DNA of 64,000 nucleotides from Siphonodentalium dalli (lineage: Eukaryota > Mollusca > Scaphopoda > Gadilida > Siphonodentaliidae), in assembly GCA_032622095.1 (NCBI GenBank), contig CP136064.1, positions 248,529,827-248,593,826 of the forward strand. The letters are read 5' to 3'. Shown piece by piece: positions 32,864 to 45,892 of this stretch. Every line of letters begins with the position of its first letter. The first letter of the stretch is position 1. Under the pieces are notes generated by a model. The model did not search any database, was not told the DNA's origin, and was given only the letters and a program-made list of their open reading frames with translations. The position numbers and the translations under genes were made by a program.

Positions 32864-33351
32864 TTAAAGGTACTCAATCCGATAAAACTCCTCTCAATTA
32901 CTATTTTAATAGCTTCGGGGGTCAAAAATATTTGATTCGAGTCGAGGAAGTCACCCATCAAAGGTCAGATTTGTTAGATATCGATTTTAGAAATCTATTA
33001 TTTTTCATTATCGGGAATACTTTCTGGCCCAGAACTCAGTCAAAATTGCGTTATTATTACCACTTGATTTTAGAGTTATCCATCCTTGTCTGTTTGAAAA
33101 GTATTTTGGTGTACACATCTCGCGCAGGTTACGAAACTGACGGCAATTATTAGTACTCATCTCGAGAAACTAACAAATTTCAAAAATCAATATCTAATAA
33201 CTCTGAGCTTTGTTTGATGGGTTCCTCGACTCGAATCAAATATTTTTTACTCCCAAAGCCAAAGAAATAGTAATATAGGACCCTCTGATCGGATTGTTGT
33301 TGTTGGAATCTGTTGAGATGGGGACCCTCTGTTCGGATTGAGTACCTTTAA
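32864..33351. mobile_element. Palindromic TTAA MITE, Kolobok-like family B
   Basis: TTAA at 32864-32867 and 33348-33351 bounds 480 bp that is one long imperfect palindrome. Ends are AGGTACTCAATCCGA on both sides; inner arms share AAATATTTGATTCGAGTCGA. The 103-codon plus-strand frame 32842-33153 covers one arm and is a repeat artefact. AGG termini with TTAA target fit Kolobok. Confidence 0.85.
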
Positions 33352-33498
33352 TTCCTGCATGACTTACGATCGCCACCAAAAAGTAACACATTGTTGATGT
33401 AGTGCTTCGTCTAGAATTAAAATTCATTGAGAAAAAAAATTACAACTAAAATAGGCCTTTCTCGTAATTTCATCCCACTGGCGCTCATTGGGACTATA

Positions 33499-33714
33499 TA
33501 CAGTAATGCCCTAAATAATCGACTCCTTAACCACAGCAGAATTATGGGTAACTTTTCATGATTTAGTCGGAAATATGGCTTGTTGCCATTCATCGGAAAG
33601 CTCTCGGGAGAGCTTTCCGATGAATGGCAACAAGCCACATTTCCGGCTAAATCCTGAAAAGTTACCAATAATTCTGCTGTGGTTAAGGAGTCGATTGTTT
33701 AGAACATTACTGTA
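33499..33714. mobile_element. TA-flanked palindromic MITE (CAGTAATGC family), copy 2
   Basis: 212 bp, 33501-33712, TA both sides. The left terminus reads CAGTAATGCCCTAAATAATC and the right has AGAACATTACTG. The palindrome is complete to its centre (GAGAGCTTTCC at 33608, directly after its complement), with no loop. It lies only about 150 bp from the Kolobok-like MITE. Confidence 0.88.
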
Positions 33715-34640
33715 TCTGTTTCATATCTCATATTAAAGAAAGACGTATAATATTACCAATTCCGATGCATCTGCATTGCACACTACGTGACACATGATCT
33801 CGTGTCAACGTCGCGTCGGCTCACGACAGGCTCAAAGGAATGTTGAAAAGCAACAATCTTTGTCATATTTCCAGATTAATTGAACGATTACATAGAGAAT
33901 TATTGTACAGGGAAACGTTTTGCATTCGTTTGTGGTGAAATTAAAATGAAGTAGGGTATATTGAGAAAACATGTGTTTCTGAAACAGTTAAGTGACACTT
34001 ATGTGAAATGACTTGGAATAATTAGCACATGTATCTGCACTCGTGAAAAGAAATCAATCATATTAGACGTGTCCTTCAGCCACATTTCATCTCGTCAATT
34101 AAACACATGTCATTTGGAGACATTCCGGCATGCATTCTTAATCAGCTGTGGCTACGATAAGACAATAATTTGACGTTTCCAGGTTTGGAGCCCACCCAAT
34201 ATGATTAACCTAAAACCACAACAGTTTGACAGTAATTACTTAGGGTACGTTCATACACACGCAAGTTTGCACGGTCTGTTTTACTGGCATTTCGTCTTAG
34301 AAAACGATATGGTGCCAGAATATGAACGAAAACATGTATATATATTTTCGAATCATTGTTGAAATTGTTATATATATATTTGTTATTTTGACATCGGTCT
34401 CGTGTGGCCGTTTTATTTCATTAAACTATCTATCTATCTACATATGAAATGCATCTGTACCGCAGCTAACTATTTGACAAGTAAACATAGCCCTCTTGTT
34501 TTCACTGATTTAGTTTAAAATCTATTTTTATATTTCTATTTTTCTCTAAGTTTTAAATTCGCGCACTAAATATAGTACTGCGCGAATTAAATATGAGTAA
34601 GATACACTAAATAACGCAATGCATATCTGAATTGAAAAAT
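33715..34640. other. No recognisable gene
   Basis: AT-rich; (CTAT)n near 34424-34440 and a short inverted repeat GCGCACTAAATATAGTACTGCGCG at 34560-34585. Nothing else seen. Confidence 0.3.
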
Positions 34641-34659
34641 TTACTGACGTCACCAAATG

Positions 34660-35010
34660 TCGCAGCAATGTTCTTTCTGTTTTCGCATCTTCGGCATTTA
34701 TAGAAGTGAGAAAAACGATTTTTATATATACGCCCGTTTTGAAATAAAAAGATGGGACCAATTGTTATTGTTCCGTCCGTCCTTCGGGGCGGCCATCCGC
34801 TTTTTTCGTTTCCGGATGATAACTTTAGTAAGTCTGAACGGAATGGAATTAAATTTGGTATGTGGTTTACTAGCCCAAAATACAGGTCAAGTTCGAATTT
34901 GGGTTCCGCCCGCCAATATCCACCGAAGTTATGGCCCTTTATTGGAATTACCACGGGCATATTTTGCCACGCCCAAGCGATGCTCTTGTTACGAATAGGT
35001 TGAAACTGAA
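34660..35010. repeat. Dispersed noncoding repeat (CGTCCGTC / TTTACTAGCCCAAA family), copy 1
   Basis: Shares GAACGGAATG, TTTACTAGCCCAAAATACAG, CCGCCCGCCAAT and TTGGAATTACCACGGGC with 50090-50590. Both begin near CGCCCGTTT followed by an A-rich run and a CCGTCCGTC block. Overlapping frames on both strands here are repeat artefacts. Probably a non-autonomous transposon; ends not defined. Confidence 0.7.
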
Positions 35011-37275
35011 AGTATTTTTCTGAGCATATGGAGCCGGTATATCAATATTTCGTGTAGTTTTCAACCTCGCTTATACGTCATTCCTAACTAGAATGCACTC
35101 AGAGAGATGCCAACGTGCGCAAAAATGTAATAAACAATAATTTAAAAAATAATTTCACTGTATTTTACTTAATTTATTTAATTTAAAAGACAATTACCAT
35201 TTCTCATTTCATCACAGATAAAAGGCAAATTACTATATTAATCATTTAATTAATTAAAACCAATTCCATGTTGCCGAAAGGATGAGACTTTAATATCGAT
35301 TACATGTTTTTCAGCGGCATATTTTCATTTTCATTTTCCGATAGTCAAAGTTGACCAAAGGAGCAATTATAAGAAATAATTAATAATATTTGTGTAGATA
35401 TTGATAGCAGCCAATATGCAACAATAAATATCAATAATTAATCAATAATTAATCAATAACGATCATTTTATGTAATAATAAACTCTTCAAACGGTGTTTG
35501 CGTCAACAAATGCGTTTTGTTTTGTGTTACGTCATTCGTCGTATTTGACCCGGAACTCGACTGAAGGTTAGGCTATTCAACCTATTGCGTCGAATTACGA
35601 AATCGCGTTTTTAATGTCTCTCTTTTCCCGCACGATAAAAAGAGGTCTTCGCACGAACCAAAAATGATAAAACTTCCCAATTATAAGTAAAAATACCCAA
35701 AATGAAGGAGTCTATGTAGGTCCCGAAGGAGTCTATAGACTCTTTGATGTAGAGTTCTGATGGAGAAAATGTAGGTCGATCTATTTTTGTCATAACTCTG
35801 ACGTATTTTTACCTGGGAGAAAAAAACGAAATCGAGGCTCACTACAAGCATGCCAGTTTTAAATATAGAAACAGATCATCCCGACAAATGGCGATATCGG
35901 CGACAAACAAATAATCGAAAACAACACATAAAATAAACATAGCAAAAACGCGGCACAGTAAAAATGTCAGAACGCCACGAGGTTTTACGTCTGTTTTTGT
36001 GACGTCATGGAGTGAAACGGAGTAGGGTGACACCAACGTACGAATCTGTCTGATCGCCATACTGTTACATATAGATAAAATTTGGAAGGTCTAAATGGCC
36101 ATGTCCGTTTAATACTGACAGGCCACATGATACAATTTAGCCATCTCACTAGACCCATGCATGCCCCGATTGTCCAATAGCCAATAGAAATAATGGACAC
36201 ATGTCAGGGTGACTGAAGAGGTAAATGGTTCGAAGTAAATGCAGTGATGGTGGATGCGTATAACATGCATCTTTACCAAAGCGAAGCAATATGAGAAGTA
36301 TATAACATTTATATATATAGTACTACCCAAAATGTAACGGTGCTACTGACATTTGCATTTAAATACCTGTAAATGATTGATTATTGCGATATAATTGCAT
36401 GCTATTTACAAGCATGGACCAGGTGGAACTACAGCGTTACATACATGTAGGCCTATATTTGCATTCGATCAACAAACATCAAACAATTACTCAATGCCAA
36501 GCGACAAATCATGGTAACTTTGACGATGTTGAATTACTTGTAAGAAATACACATATCCGAGACTGAATGTACACGAAAGCTCCCCCATATTCACCACCAT
36601 GGGGTGACACCGTGACAAAACAGTCTGAGTTAGTCAAGTCATCACAACCCGCAGCAAAGTCCTGGTTTTCTTAGGTCAGCAGCCTTCGCGGTTGTGGTTT
36701 TACTGATTTCGAGTCCATTCAATTGATGTCCATAAATATTTCAATATTAGAATAATTATTTGGAGCATATAAACATCCATCATCGCAACAAAATGATGGT
36801 GCATTTATAGTCTACAAGATGTATATATCCACCGCGATGGTGTTTAAACGGGCATGTCTCATTCGAGCCTCCAAATTTTATCTACGTAATTTGGAGGGAA
36901 TGATAGGTCTATAAATACACGAAATATTGATATAGCGGCTCCATATGCTCTGTAAAACACTTGCCAAAGTCACATCCATTTTCCAGCCGTTTTCAATTTT
37001 TCGCCAAAAGTAAGATTAACGCTCTTTATTTATACCATATCAGGAATGGACTAACACGGAACGCTTTTTTATGTACACATGTCATGCAAATGGCGTGTCA
37101 TTGTTTGGGACTCAAACACCGTGTTCATAGTTGTATTTTTCATTACTTCAATGCGTCTTTTTGGATTACAGAATGTTCGTAGAAAGGTAGTTCAGATATT
37201 TATCGACTTATTTCGATACCGGGGAAACTTCAAAAGCTAATAATATAGCGAGTATTTTGGAGCGCAAACCGCCAT
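35011..37275. other. No recognisable gene; isolated AACGCTCTTTAT motif
   Basis: AT-rich sequence with open frames (35842-36330 minus, 36961-37182 plus) lacking recognised domains. At 37018-37068, AACGCTCTTTATTTATACCA...GGAACGCTTTTT resembles the core of MITE family A and the fragment at 63480-63535. Confidence 0.35.
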
Positions 37276-37281
37276 GTGGCT

Positions 37282-37824
37282 TTAAAGGCACGGGCGGTGT
37301 TCGTTGCAGAAATATTCATATTTGTTTAAATCGCCATCAACAGAGGGAATATTAAAATATGTATAGTTTTTTTCACATGCCAAACATAATCAGCGCGCAA
37401 ATAGTATATTGTCGTCAAGACGTACGATGGTGTATACGTAAACAAGAGCCTGCTCGTGTTACAGAAGTTTTGCTTCTGTTTACATAACACAGCTCAATTC
37501 AATTATCTATGGTTAATCACACACACATGGTATAAACGCTCTTTATTATTTCCATACCAGGAAAACAATAACAAATAACGCTCTTCATGTTTACCATATC
37601 CGGATCTAAACAAAAGCCAGGTTCTGTAACGTTTTTTGCTTTCTTTACATAACAAAGGAAAAACTAACTTTGACAATAACATAACATACTGTTTATGCCA
37701 TATTTCTTATTGGTATAAGAACAAGGTATGTCTATATTTTACTATTCTTTCTGCTCATGGCGGTTTTTGACGGAGCTGAATATTTTAACAGCATACCCAC
37801 TACCAACGCCGCCCGTATCTTTAA
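37282..37824. mobile_element. Kolobok-like MITE, family A, complete copy 2
   Basis: 535 bp (37286-37820) between TTAA sites; ends AGGCACGGGCGGTGTT and AGATACGGGCGGCGTT (as complement). Internal landmarks TCTGTTTACATAACACAG, TAAACGCTCTTTATTATTTC and TGGCGGTTTTTGACGGAGCT. It is the most complete forward copy and links the 7.5 kb and 13 kb pieces into one family. Confidence 0.85.
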
Positions 37825-38104
37825 ATGTCTTGCATTTGGAAATCATGCAATGTCTGTCGACTTGTAGGATGCTCGTTAAGTTTTATGTTTATGCTAGTTT
37901 CGTATATGTGATCCTGTTATAATAACTTGCACCAGTCTAGCTGGACGCAAGTAATGCTTGGAGCTCTGGGTCTCCGTTTCTGTGCTGTCCTTCTACAACA
38001 TGATCGCGTTTAGCATGTATGAATAAAGAGAGTCCCTATACTTAAACAATTCATGATGATATAATAAAGAGCGTTTCTCTACCAAAAGAAGTACGAATAT
38101 GACT

Positions 38105-39665
38105 GTCACTTATCACTGTTCAGGTATGAGTATTTATCACTGTGCATGTATGAGTATTTCACTTATCACTGTTCAGGTATGAGTATTTCACTTATCACTG
38201 TTCAGGTATGAGTATATATCACTGTTCAGGTATGAGTATTATCACTGTGCAGGTATGAGTATTTCACTGTTCAGGTATGAGTATTTATCACTGTTCAGGT
38301 ATGAGTATATATCACTGTTCAGGTATGAGTATTATCACTGTGCAGGTATGAGTATTTCACTGTTCAGGTATGGGTATTTCACTTATCACTGTTCAGGTAT
38401 GAGTATTTCACTGTTCAGGTATGAGTCACTTATCACTGTTCAGGTATGAGTATTTCACTTATCACTGTTCAGGTATGAGTATTTCACTTATCACTGTTCA
38501 GGTATGAGTATTATCACTGTTCAGGTATGAGTATTATCACTGTTCAGGTATGAGTATTATCACTGTTCAGGTATGAGTATTATCACTGTTCAGGTATAAG
38601 TATTATCACTGTTCAGGTATGAGTATTTCACTTATCACTGTTCAGGTATGAGTATTTCACTTATCACTGTTCAGGTATGAGTATTTCACTTGTCACTGTT
38701 CAGGTATGAGTATTATCACTGTTCATGTATGAGTATTATCACTGTTCAGGTATGAGTATTTCACTTATCACTGTTCAGGTGTGAGTATTATCACTGTTCA
38801 GGTATGAGTATTATCACTGTTCAGGTATGAGTATTTCACTTATCACTGTTCAGATATGAGTATTTCACTTATCACTGTTCAGGTATGAGTATTTCACTTA
38901 TCACTGTTCAGGTATGAGTATTTCACTTATCACTGTTCATGTATGAGTATTATCACTGTTCAGGTATGAGTATTATCACTTATCACTGTTCAGGTATGAG
39001 TATTTCACTTATCACTGTTCAGGTATGAGTATTTCACTTATCACTGTTCAGGTATGAGTATTATCACTGTTCAGGTATGAGTATTATCACTGTTCAGGTA
39101 TGAGTATTATCACTGTTCATGTATGAGTATTATCACTTATCACTGTTCAGGTATGAGTATTTCACTTATCACTGTTCAGGTATGAGTATTTCACTTATCA
39201 CTGTTCAGGTATGAGTATTATCACTGTTCAGGTATGAGTATTATCACTGTTCAGGTATGAGTATTATCACTGTTCAGGTATGAGTATTATCACTTATCAC
39301 TGTTCAGGTATGAGTATTATCACTTATCACTGTTCAGGTATGAGTATTTCACTTATCACTGTTCAGGTATGAGTATTTCACTTATCACTGTTCAGGTATG
39401 AGTATTATCACTGTTCAGGTATGAGTATTATCACTGTTCAGGTATGAGTATTATCACTTATCACTGTTCAGGTATGAGTATTTCACTTATCACTGTTCAG
39501 GTATGAATATTTCACTTATCACTGTTCAGGTATGAGTATTTCACTTATCACTGTTCAGGTATGAGTATTTCACTTATCACTGTTCAGGTATGAGTATTTC
39601 ACTTATCACTGTTCAGGTATGAGTATTTCACTTATCACTGTTCAGGTATGAGTATTTCACTTATT
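38105..39665. repeat. 1.56 kb minisatellite with 23/29 bp unit classes
   Basis: About 60 copies of CACTGTTCAGGTATGAGTAT, joined by either a short linker (T-AT, 23 bp period) or a long linker (TTCACTTAT or TATCACTTAT, 29 bp period), with a few 22 bp or other variants at the left end. Copy-to-copy identity is very high; rare variants include TTCATG for TTCAGG and GTGCAGG. Runs of one linker class alternate with the other. The right edge is abrupt at about 39664; the left 300 bp is more heterogeneous. Confidence 0.95.
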
Positions 39666-40910
39666 TTAATGAAGAAGGAACGAGGCGTACTCTTTGAATA
39701 TATTTTATAGTTATATCATATTTATGGCTTATTCGTTGCTTCAAATGTGTTTGCTTCAGTGAGCGTGAACAAACAATGATTTCTTATCGAAATGGTCATG
39801 TTTCGATCTGAATGGCACATTGAGATGTCCCTCAACTCAGATCAAGCTTGAAATTCGGTACCAATTTTCGCCCATAACAAAATCTACTATTAATAAAACG
39901 ATATATTTATGTGATAAGATGCAATAAGAAAAATATATGCCAAGAAATGGCGATACAATTTGTTACCCAAGAATACAATCTAGAAAATCAGGAAATTAAA
40001 CGGACTGCGTCAACTCACAAAGCCTGTGATAATAAGTGGAACAGTGTTCTCGGTGTAATTAACGACACTTGGCCGGAAAACAATCTGGTGAAAAACTTGA
40101 ATTAAATTGCTACAAAAATTAAATTTCCATTTTTAGACCGACCCTGCAGTATCACAAAAACTGAACATAATAGTAAGGATAACTGTCTAAATAACACATA
40201 AGCAAGACTATATAATATAGATATATTATATCTCACGTGACTTTCTCGCATTCTGATTGGCTGCACACAGCTATACTATTTTACGATAGTACCCCAGTAC
40301 GACTCCTACACGCCTAATATTTTTCTATTTATAGTAACAAACTCATTTCTGAAATAAGATACGGCCAATCTTAAACTAATACCTTGTACGATACTTGTTG
40401 CAATATCGGTATATCATTAGATTTATTGGTGAATTGTAATGATCTTACAAATGTCCGATCATATCTAGACAATGTATTTAATAGTTTGTCCGTTTAGTTG
40501 GCAAGCGGCCAGTCCTAATTCTGTAATGCCAGTTTAAAAAAAAAAGTTATATGATAGATGGTGTGTTTTTCCAAAAATCGAACTTGTGAACCTTGTCACT
40601 GTTATAGTATATATTGGTATATCTGGTAATTTCCCCCAGGAGCCTGTGGATCATACGTGTAGTTACTCAGCATACAGCCAATCAATCAAACAGCCAATCA
40701 AAGAGTCAGACCAGGATGTTTTGCGAGTCTAAGTCACAGTATTTATCATTTCACCAAAAATAACCTGATTAGTGCGGCCCCATTCTGTCGGGGGGGGGGG
40801 GGATTCTTAATTTTATTAATGAAATTTCGAACATCGATTCAATGTTGGGAAAGGTACCGGAATGCACAATATAAAGTGACTTTGGATTATATGGCATCGC
40901 TGAAATATAG
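39666..40910. other. No recognisable gene
   Basis: AT-rich spacer. A G run of 12 lies at about 40789. AGCCAATCAATCAAACAGCC near 40676 is a small internal duplication. The frame 39911-40105 has no recognised domain. Confidence 0.3.
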
Positions 40911-41055
40911 AATATGTAGCTACTGTCATCGCTTGAACTGTTTATGTCCGTGAGAGGGATTTGAGAATCTATTGGGCGAGGCTCTGCCGCGTCCAATAGA
41001 TGCAAAATCCTCCGAGCGGACATAAACAGTTGAGCGACAACATTAGCTACATATT
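40911..41055. repeat. Hairpin element, ~45 bp arms with inner GC stem
   Basis: AATATGTAGCTA...CTGTTTATGTCCG (40911-40950) and its complement (41016-41055) enclose TCTATTGGGCGAGGCTCTG with an inverted ATTGG/CCAAT pair. Design (AT-rich outer arms, GC-rich inner stem with GAGGCTCTGC-type loop) resembles hairpins at 49.3, 52.05 and 57.46 kb, though sequence differs. Confidence 0.75.
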
Positions 41056-41384
41056 TTATTTATCCATCGCACAAAACTTGCCGTTTGTGAGTTAAATCTA
41101 TAATTTTCATCAGGTTACTTCGATGACGCCCTTACATCTATTAGGTCAAGCAAACTAATTAGCATTCATGACGTGGGAAAACCGTAGTGCAGCTTAGAGC
41201 GAAATAGTTCGTTGGTTTTTTTGTATAGTTATTCTAAGCTGACGTCATTTAGGTCGGTTGACGTCCCTAGTTATACCTGCGCAATTTGCATATGCAATTA
41301 CATCATGAAAGTAGTACTTGCCAAATAAAGCTACGTTGACCTAATAAAGCTAAAATGACGTAATAAACGTAACGTTTATTAGAG

Positions 41385-44300
41385 GAGCGGTCTTGACCAG
41401 AATTTTTTTTTATAATTTTTTCTTTTACACACGGAAAAATTATATATCATATGAAAGTAGAAGATGTAGGCTTCATGTTCCCCCTGCTGTAAAATGTGAA
41501 AGTGGTGACGTTACCATGGAAACAGAATGTAAACAATGTAGACACAGTTTGATATTAAACCATTTCCGCAAATGGTAAAAACTAATTTAAGCCCATTCTA
41601 GGACAGGAACAGACGTTGAAGATAATTTATTGATGATTTGTCCACTATAACTATGTTCCAACGATTCCATTATTAAATAGGATGCACATATACTAATACG
41701 GGTCTTTGTTGCCATTTTGGGGTGAAAAATGGTGATTTTTGCAAAAAAAGCGATAATTTGGGAATTGGAACATTTATTGAATACTACATTGGTTACAGTA
41801 ATAATTTATGCATTATTATGATGGCATCATACGTGTACTTATAATTAATTTGGATAAAACTGCCGAAAAGGCCCAATACCAAGAGAAATACCTGTTACCA
41901 TGGAAACGATATTTAAAAATACAAAAAATGCCGTTATTGGAAAGAAATGAAGACCCATAACCCTTGCGACACAATATTAACTAACCGCATATATTGACTA
42001 AGTAGCTGCATATAATGACTAACTAACTGCTTATATTGACTAAGTAACTGCATATAATGACTAACTAACTGCTTATATTGACTGATTAACTGCATATAAT
42101 GACTAACTAACCACACATGTTGACTAAGTATCTACACATAATGACTAACTAACTGCTTATATTGACTAAGTAGCTGCATATAGTGACTAACTATCCGCAT
42201 ATATTGACTAAGTAGCTGCATATAATGACTAACTGACCACATATATTGACTAAGTAGTTGCATATAATGACTAACTAACCGCATATATTGACCAAGTAGC
42301 TGCATATAATGACTAACTGACCAAATATTGACTAATTATTTGCATATAATGACTAACTGACCGCATATACTGACTAAGTAGATTAATATAATGACTAACT
42401 GACCACAAATATTGACTAAGTAGTTGCATATAATGACTAAATAACCGCATATATTGACTAAGTAGCTGCATATTATGACTAACTGATCGTGTATATTGAC
42501 TAATTAGCTGCATATAATGACTAACTGACCATATATATTGACTAAGTAGCTGCATATAATGACTAACTAACCACATATATTGACAAAGCGGTTACATATA
42601 ATGACTAACTGACCGCATATATTGACTAAGTAGATGCATATAATGACTAATTACCGCATATATGGACAATGTAATTGCATATAATGACTAACTAACCGCA
42701 TATATTGACTAAGTAGCTGCATATAATGACTAACTGATCGCATATATTGACTAATTAGCTGCATATAATGACTAACTGACCATATATATTGACTAAGTAG
42801 CTGCATATAATGACTAACTAACCGCATATATTGACTAAGTGGTTACATATAATGACTAACTGACCGCATATATTGACTAAGTAGTTACATGTAATGACTA
42901 ACTAACCGCATATATTGACTAAGTAGCTGCATATAATGACTAACTGGCCACATATATTGACTAAGTAGTTGCATATAATGACTAACTGACCATATATATT
43001 GACTAAGTAGCTGCATATAATGACTAACTAACCGCATGTATTGACTAAGTAGTTGCATATAATGACTAACTAACCACATATATTGACTAAGCAGCTGCAA
43101 ACAATGACTAACTAATCATATATATATATATATTGATAAAGTAGCTGGATATATTGTCAATGCAATTGCACATTTTGGCAAAATAGATGTATATATTGAC
43201 TAACTTACCACATTTATTGACAAAGAAACTGCATATAATGACTAACTAACCGAATATAGTGACTAATTTGCTACATATATTGACTAACTAACCAAATTAA
43301 TGGACAAAGTATTGACCAACTAACCACATTTATTGGAAACGTAGCTGCATATATTTGCAAAGTAGCTGCATATATTGACTTAACTAACCACATATATTGA
43401 CAAATTAGCTGCATATATTGACTAACTAACCTCCAATATTGACAAAGTAGCCAAATATAATTGCAAAGAGGCTGCGTCTATTGACTAACTAACCACATAT
43501 ATTGATATATTAACCGGATATATTGCCCGAGCTTGACATAATGCAGCTATGGCGTACCATATCACCGCATTTGCATAGCAATCCTCACTATTTATCACAC
43601 TACATGACCCGTTTTAATCATGCAGGTCTACATTTGACCCAAAGGGGTTCGGATGTGATATATTCCAGGAACTTGTTATGCCGTTATTCTGAGTAAGTAC
43701 AGGTAATTACTATTTAGGGATGTAGCTTATAATCATCAACTATTTGCTTTCAAATCAGTTTCATAATTCCCAGACAGCGAATCTTTTAAAATCCTATCAT
43801 GGCATTTTCCAGATACGTGGTGTTGGTTTTCACACAATTTCCAATAATAAAAAGAATTGTGCAAAACACATTACTATTTAGACAATTTTCGTCTAGATCC
43901 ACAGAAACAGCTGAGAAATTGGGAATAAAATGATCAAAACACGTGGACTCTGAGTCTGATGAGTACCATGTCAGGGTGCGTTCACATAATGGTAAATTTG
44001 TCTGGCAAACCTGCAGGAAAGTCGTCTTAGGGGTGCTCTTATCCCCTATTGTGTTATATATATATGAGTTGAAGATTTTGAGATACCTATAACAGGTTGT
44101 TACAACATGTTTTGCTTTATAAAATTCACAATTTAAATGTCCAGTTTATAGGGGAAAACGTCATTATTCATTACTCAAAAAGTTAATTTGTGTCGCAATG
44201 GTTATAGAACTTCATTTCTTTCCAATAATGAAATTTTGTGTATTTTTTAATATCGTTTCCATGGTGATAGGTATTGCTCAGGGTATTGGGCTTTTTCTGC

Positions 44301-45336
44301 AGTTTTATCAAAACTAGATTGAAGCACACGTAAGAAGCCATCATAATATGTATAAATTATTACTGTAACCAATGTAGTATCAAATAAATGTTTCAATTCC
44401 AAAATTATCGCATTTTTTGCAAAAATTAACAGTTTTTACCCCAAAATGGCAATAAAACCTTCATATCCTATATGTGCATCCTAGCTACTACTGGGATAAT
44501 TGGGAAATAGTAATCTTTGAAAAAGGTTTTGAGACATCTATAACGGGTTGTCATAATACGCTTTGCTTCATAACATTACATGCTTTAAATGTCAGCTCTA
44601 TGGGAAAAAACATCAATATTTGGCGAAATTTGGTCCGTTTCCATGACAACAGCTGTATAAACCGCATCAATTACCCAACACAGAAGTCCGGATTAAAAGT
44701 GCATGTCATAAAAAACAAATTTCAAAAAGTTATATTGTGTCGCAAGGGTTATAGGTCTTCATTTCTTTCCAATAACGGCATTTTTTGTATTTTTAAATAT
44801 CGTTTCCATGGTAACAGGTATTTCTCTTGGTATTGGGCCTTTTCGGCAGTTTTATCCAAATTAATTTTAAGTACACGTATTATGCCATCACACTAATGCA
44901 TAAATTATTACTGTAACCAATGTAGTATTCAATAAATGTTCCAATTCCAAAATTATCACATTTTTTGCAAAAATCACCATTTCACACCCCAAAATGGCAA
45001 TAAAGACCCGTATGACCTATATGTGCATCCTATTTAATACTGGAATCGTTGAAACATATTTATAGTGGACAAATCATCAATAAATGATCTTCAACGTCTG
45101 TTCCTGTCCTAGAATGGTCTTAAATTAGTTTCTACCATTTGCGGAAATGGTTTAATATCAAACTGTGTCTACATTGTTTACATTCTGTTTCCATGGCAAC
45201 GGTACCACTTTCACATTTTACAGCAGGGCGGAACATGAAGCCTACATCTTCTACTTTCATATGATGTATAATTTTTCCGTGTGTAAAGAAAAAAATTAAA
45301 CTCGAAAAAAAAGCCCCGTTGGGGCCAAGACCGCTC
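41385..45336. mobile_element. Foldback element, ~600 bp inverted arms around a 42 bp array
   Basis: The left arm 41385-41978 starts GAGCGGTCTTG; the right arm 44729-45336 is its complement at high identity (about 85-90% by eye), sharing TACACACGGAAAAATTATA, TACCATGGAAACAGAATG and AACCATTTCCGCAAATGG. Between them lie a 1.55 kb tandem array, about 500 bp of unique sequence and a second partial direct copy of the right arm (about 44180-44560). No transposase frame exists. No direct repeat at the borders was found. The minus and plus open frames inside, including 140 codons at 44474-44896, are repeat-derived. Confidence 0.85.
41979..43530. repeat. 42 bp tandem array (two 21 bp halves)
   Basis: About 35 units: GACTAACTAACCGCATATAT then TGACTAAGTAGCTGCATATAAT. 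The halves are themselves related (GACTAA...GCATATA). Because 42 is divisible by three, minus-strand frames stay open and give a 14-residue repeat (MQLLSQYMWLVSHY), a by-product of the period. Identity falls off to the right of 43110, where units become irregular. Confidence 0.92.
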
Positions 45337-45890
45337 ATCTATATTGGCAGGCTTTATGTAGGCAATAGAGATCGTGAGCGGTGGATACGTATTCTGATTT
45401 GCCGAGAGCTGATAACTTTAGTTTGTGATTAACCAGTATCGGCCGCTGATCGGAGAACGCATTTTGAATGGAGCATGGTGTCATTGACAACGCGCGTAAA
45501 ATACGTCACCGCGCTGTCAGGAATCGCATAATCGAGTCAACTGGAATGTCATTTATTATAGATACGGTTAACAGGAGGAAGTTTTTATGGCACTGTTACG
45601 AGTAACCACTAGGAATGTGCCCAGATATTTAATCACAGAAAAAAAGGACATTTTACTTCATGTCATGCAATGACGATAAATACTTCTTTTCTTACAGCTT
45701 CAATTAAAATTGTTGCTGGATCGAATTACAATAAAGATAAACGGTCTCCGCTACGGGAAATTGAGCATGAATCAGTTCAGAGTCAGACTACAAACTGTTC
45801 AAGTGCCTTGTGTTCTTGCTCGCCTACAGCGTTTGTCGTCCATCTAAGAAGTGTGGCGTTACAACATTTCCTCGTGGAAATACGCATATT
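45337..45890. other. No recognisable gene
   Basis: Unique-looking; the frame 45670-45900 contains Ser/Cys-rich sequence (SSALCSCSPTAF) without a recognised domain. Confidence 0.3.
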
Positions 45891-45892
45891 AA

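Noticed and set aside
38105-39665. CRISPR-like array of 23-29 bp units
   Set aside because: The linkers between conserved cores are two or three recurring sequences, not unique spacers.
42885-43100. Repeat protein encoded by the 42 bp array
   Set aside because: Frames stay open only because 42 is a multiple of three; they have no start context, end arbitrarily, and the same peptide restarts in several positions.
44474-44896. 140-codon open frame
   Set aside because: It lies across the foldback element's right arm and the partial arm copy; the left arm does not preserve the frame and no domain is recognisable.
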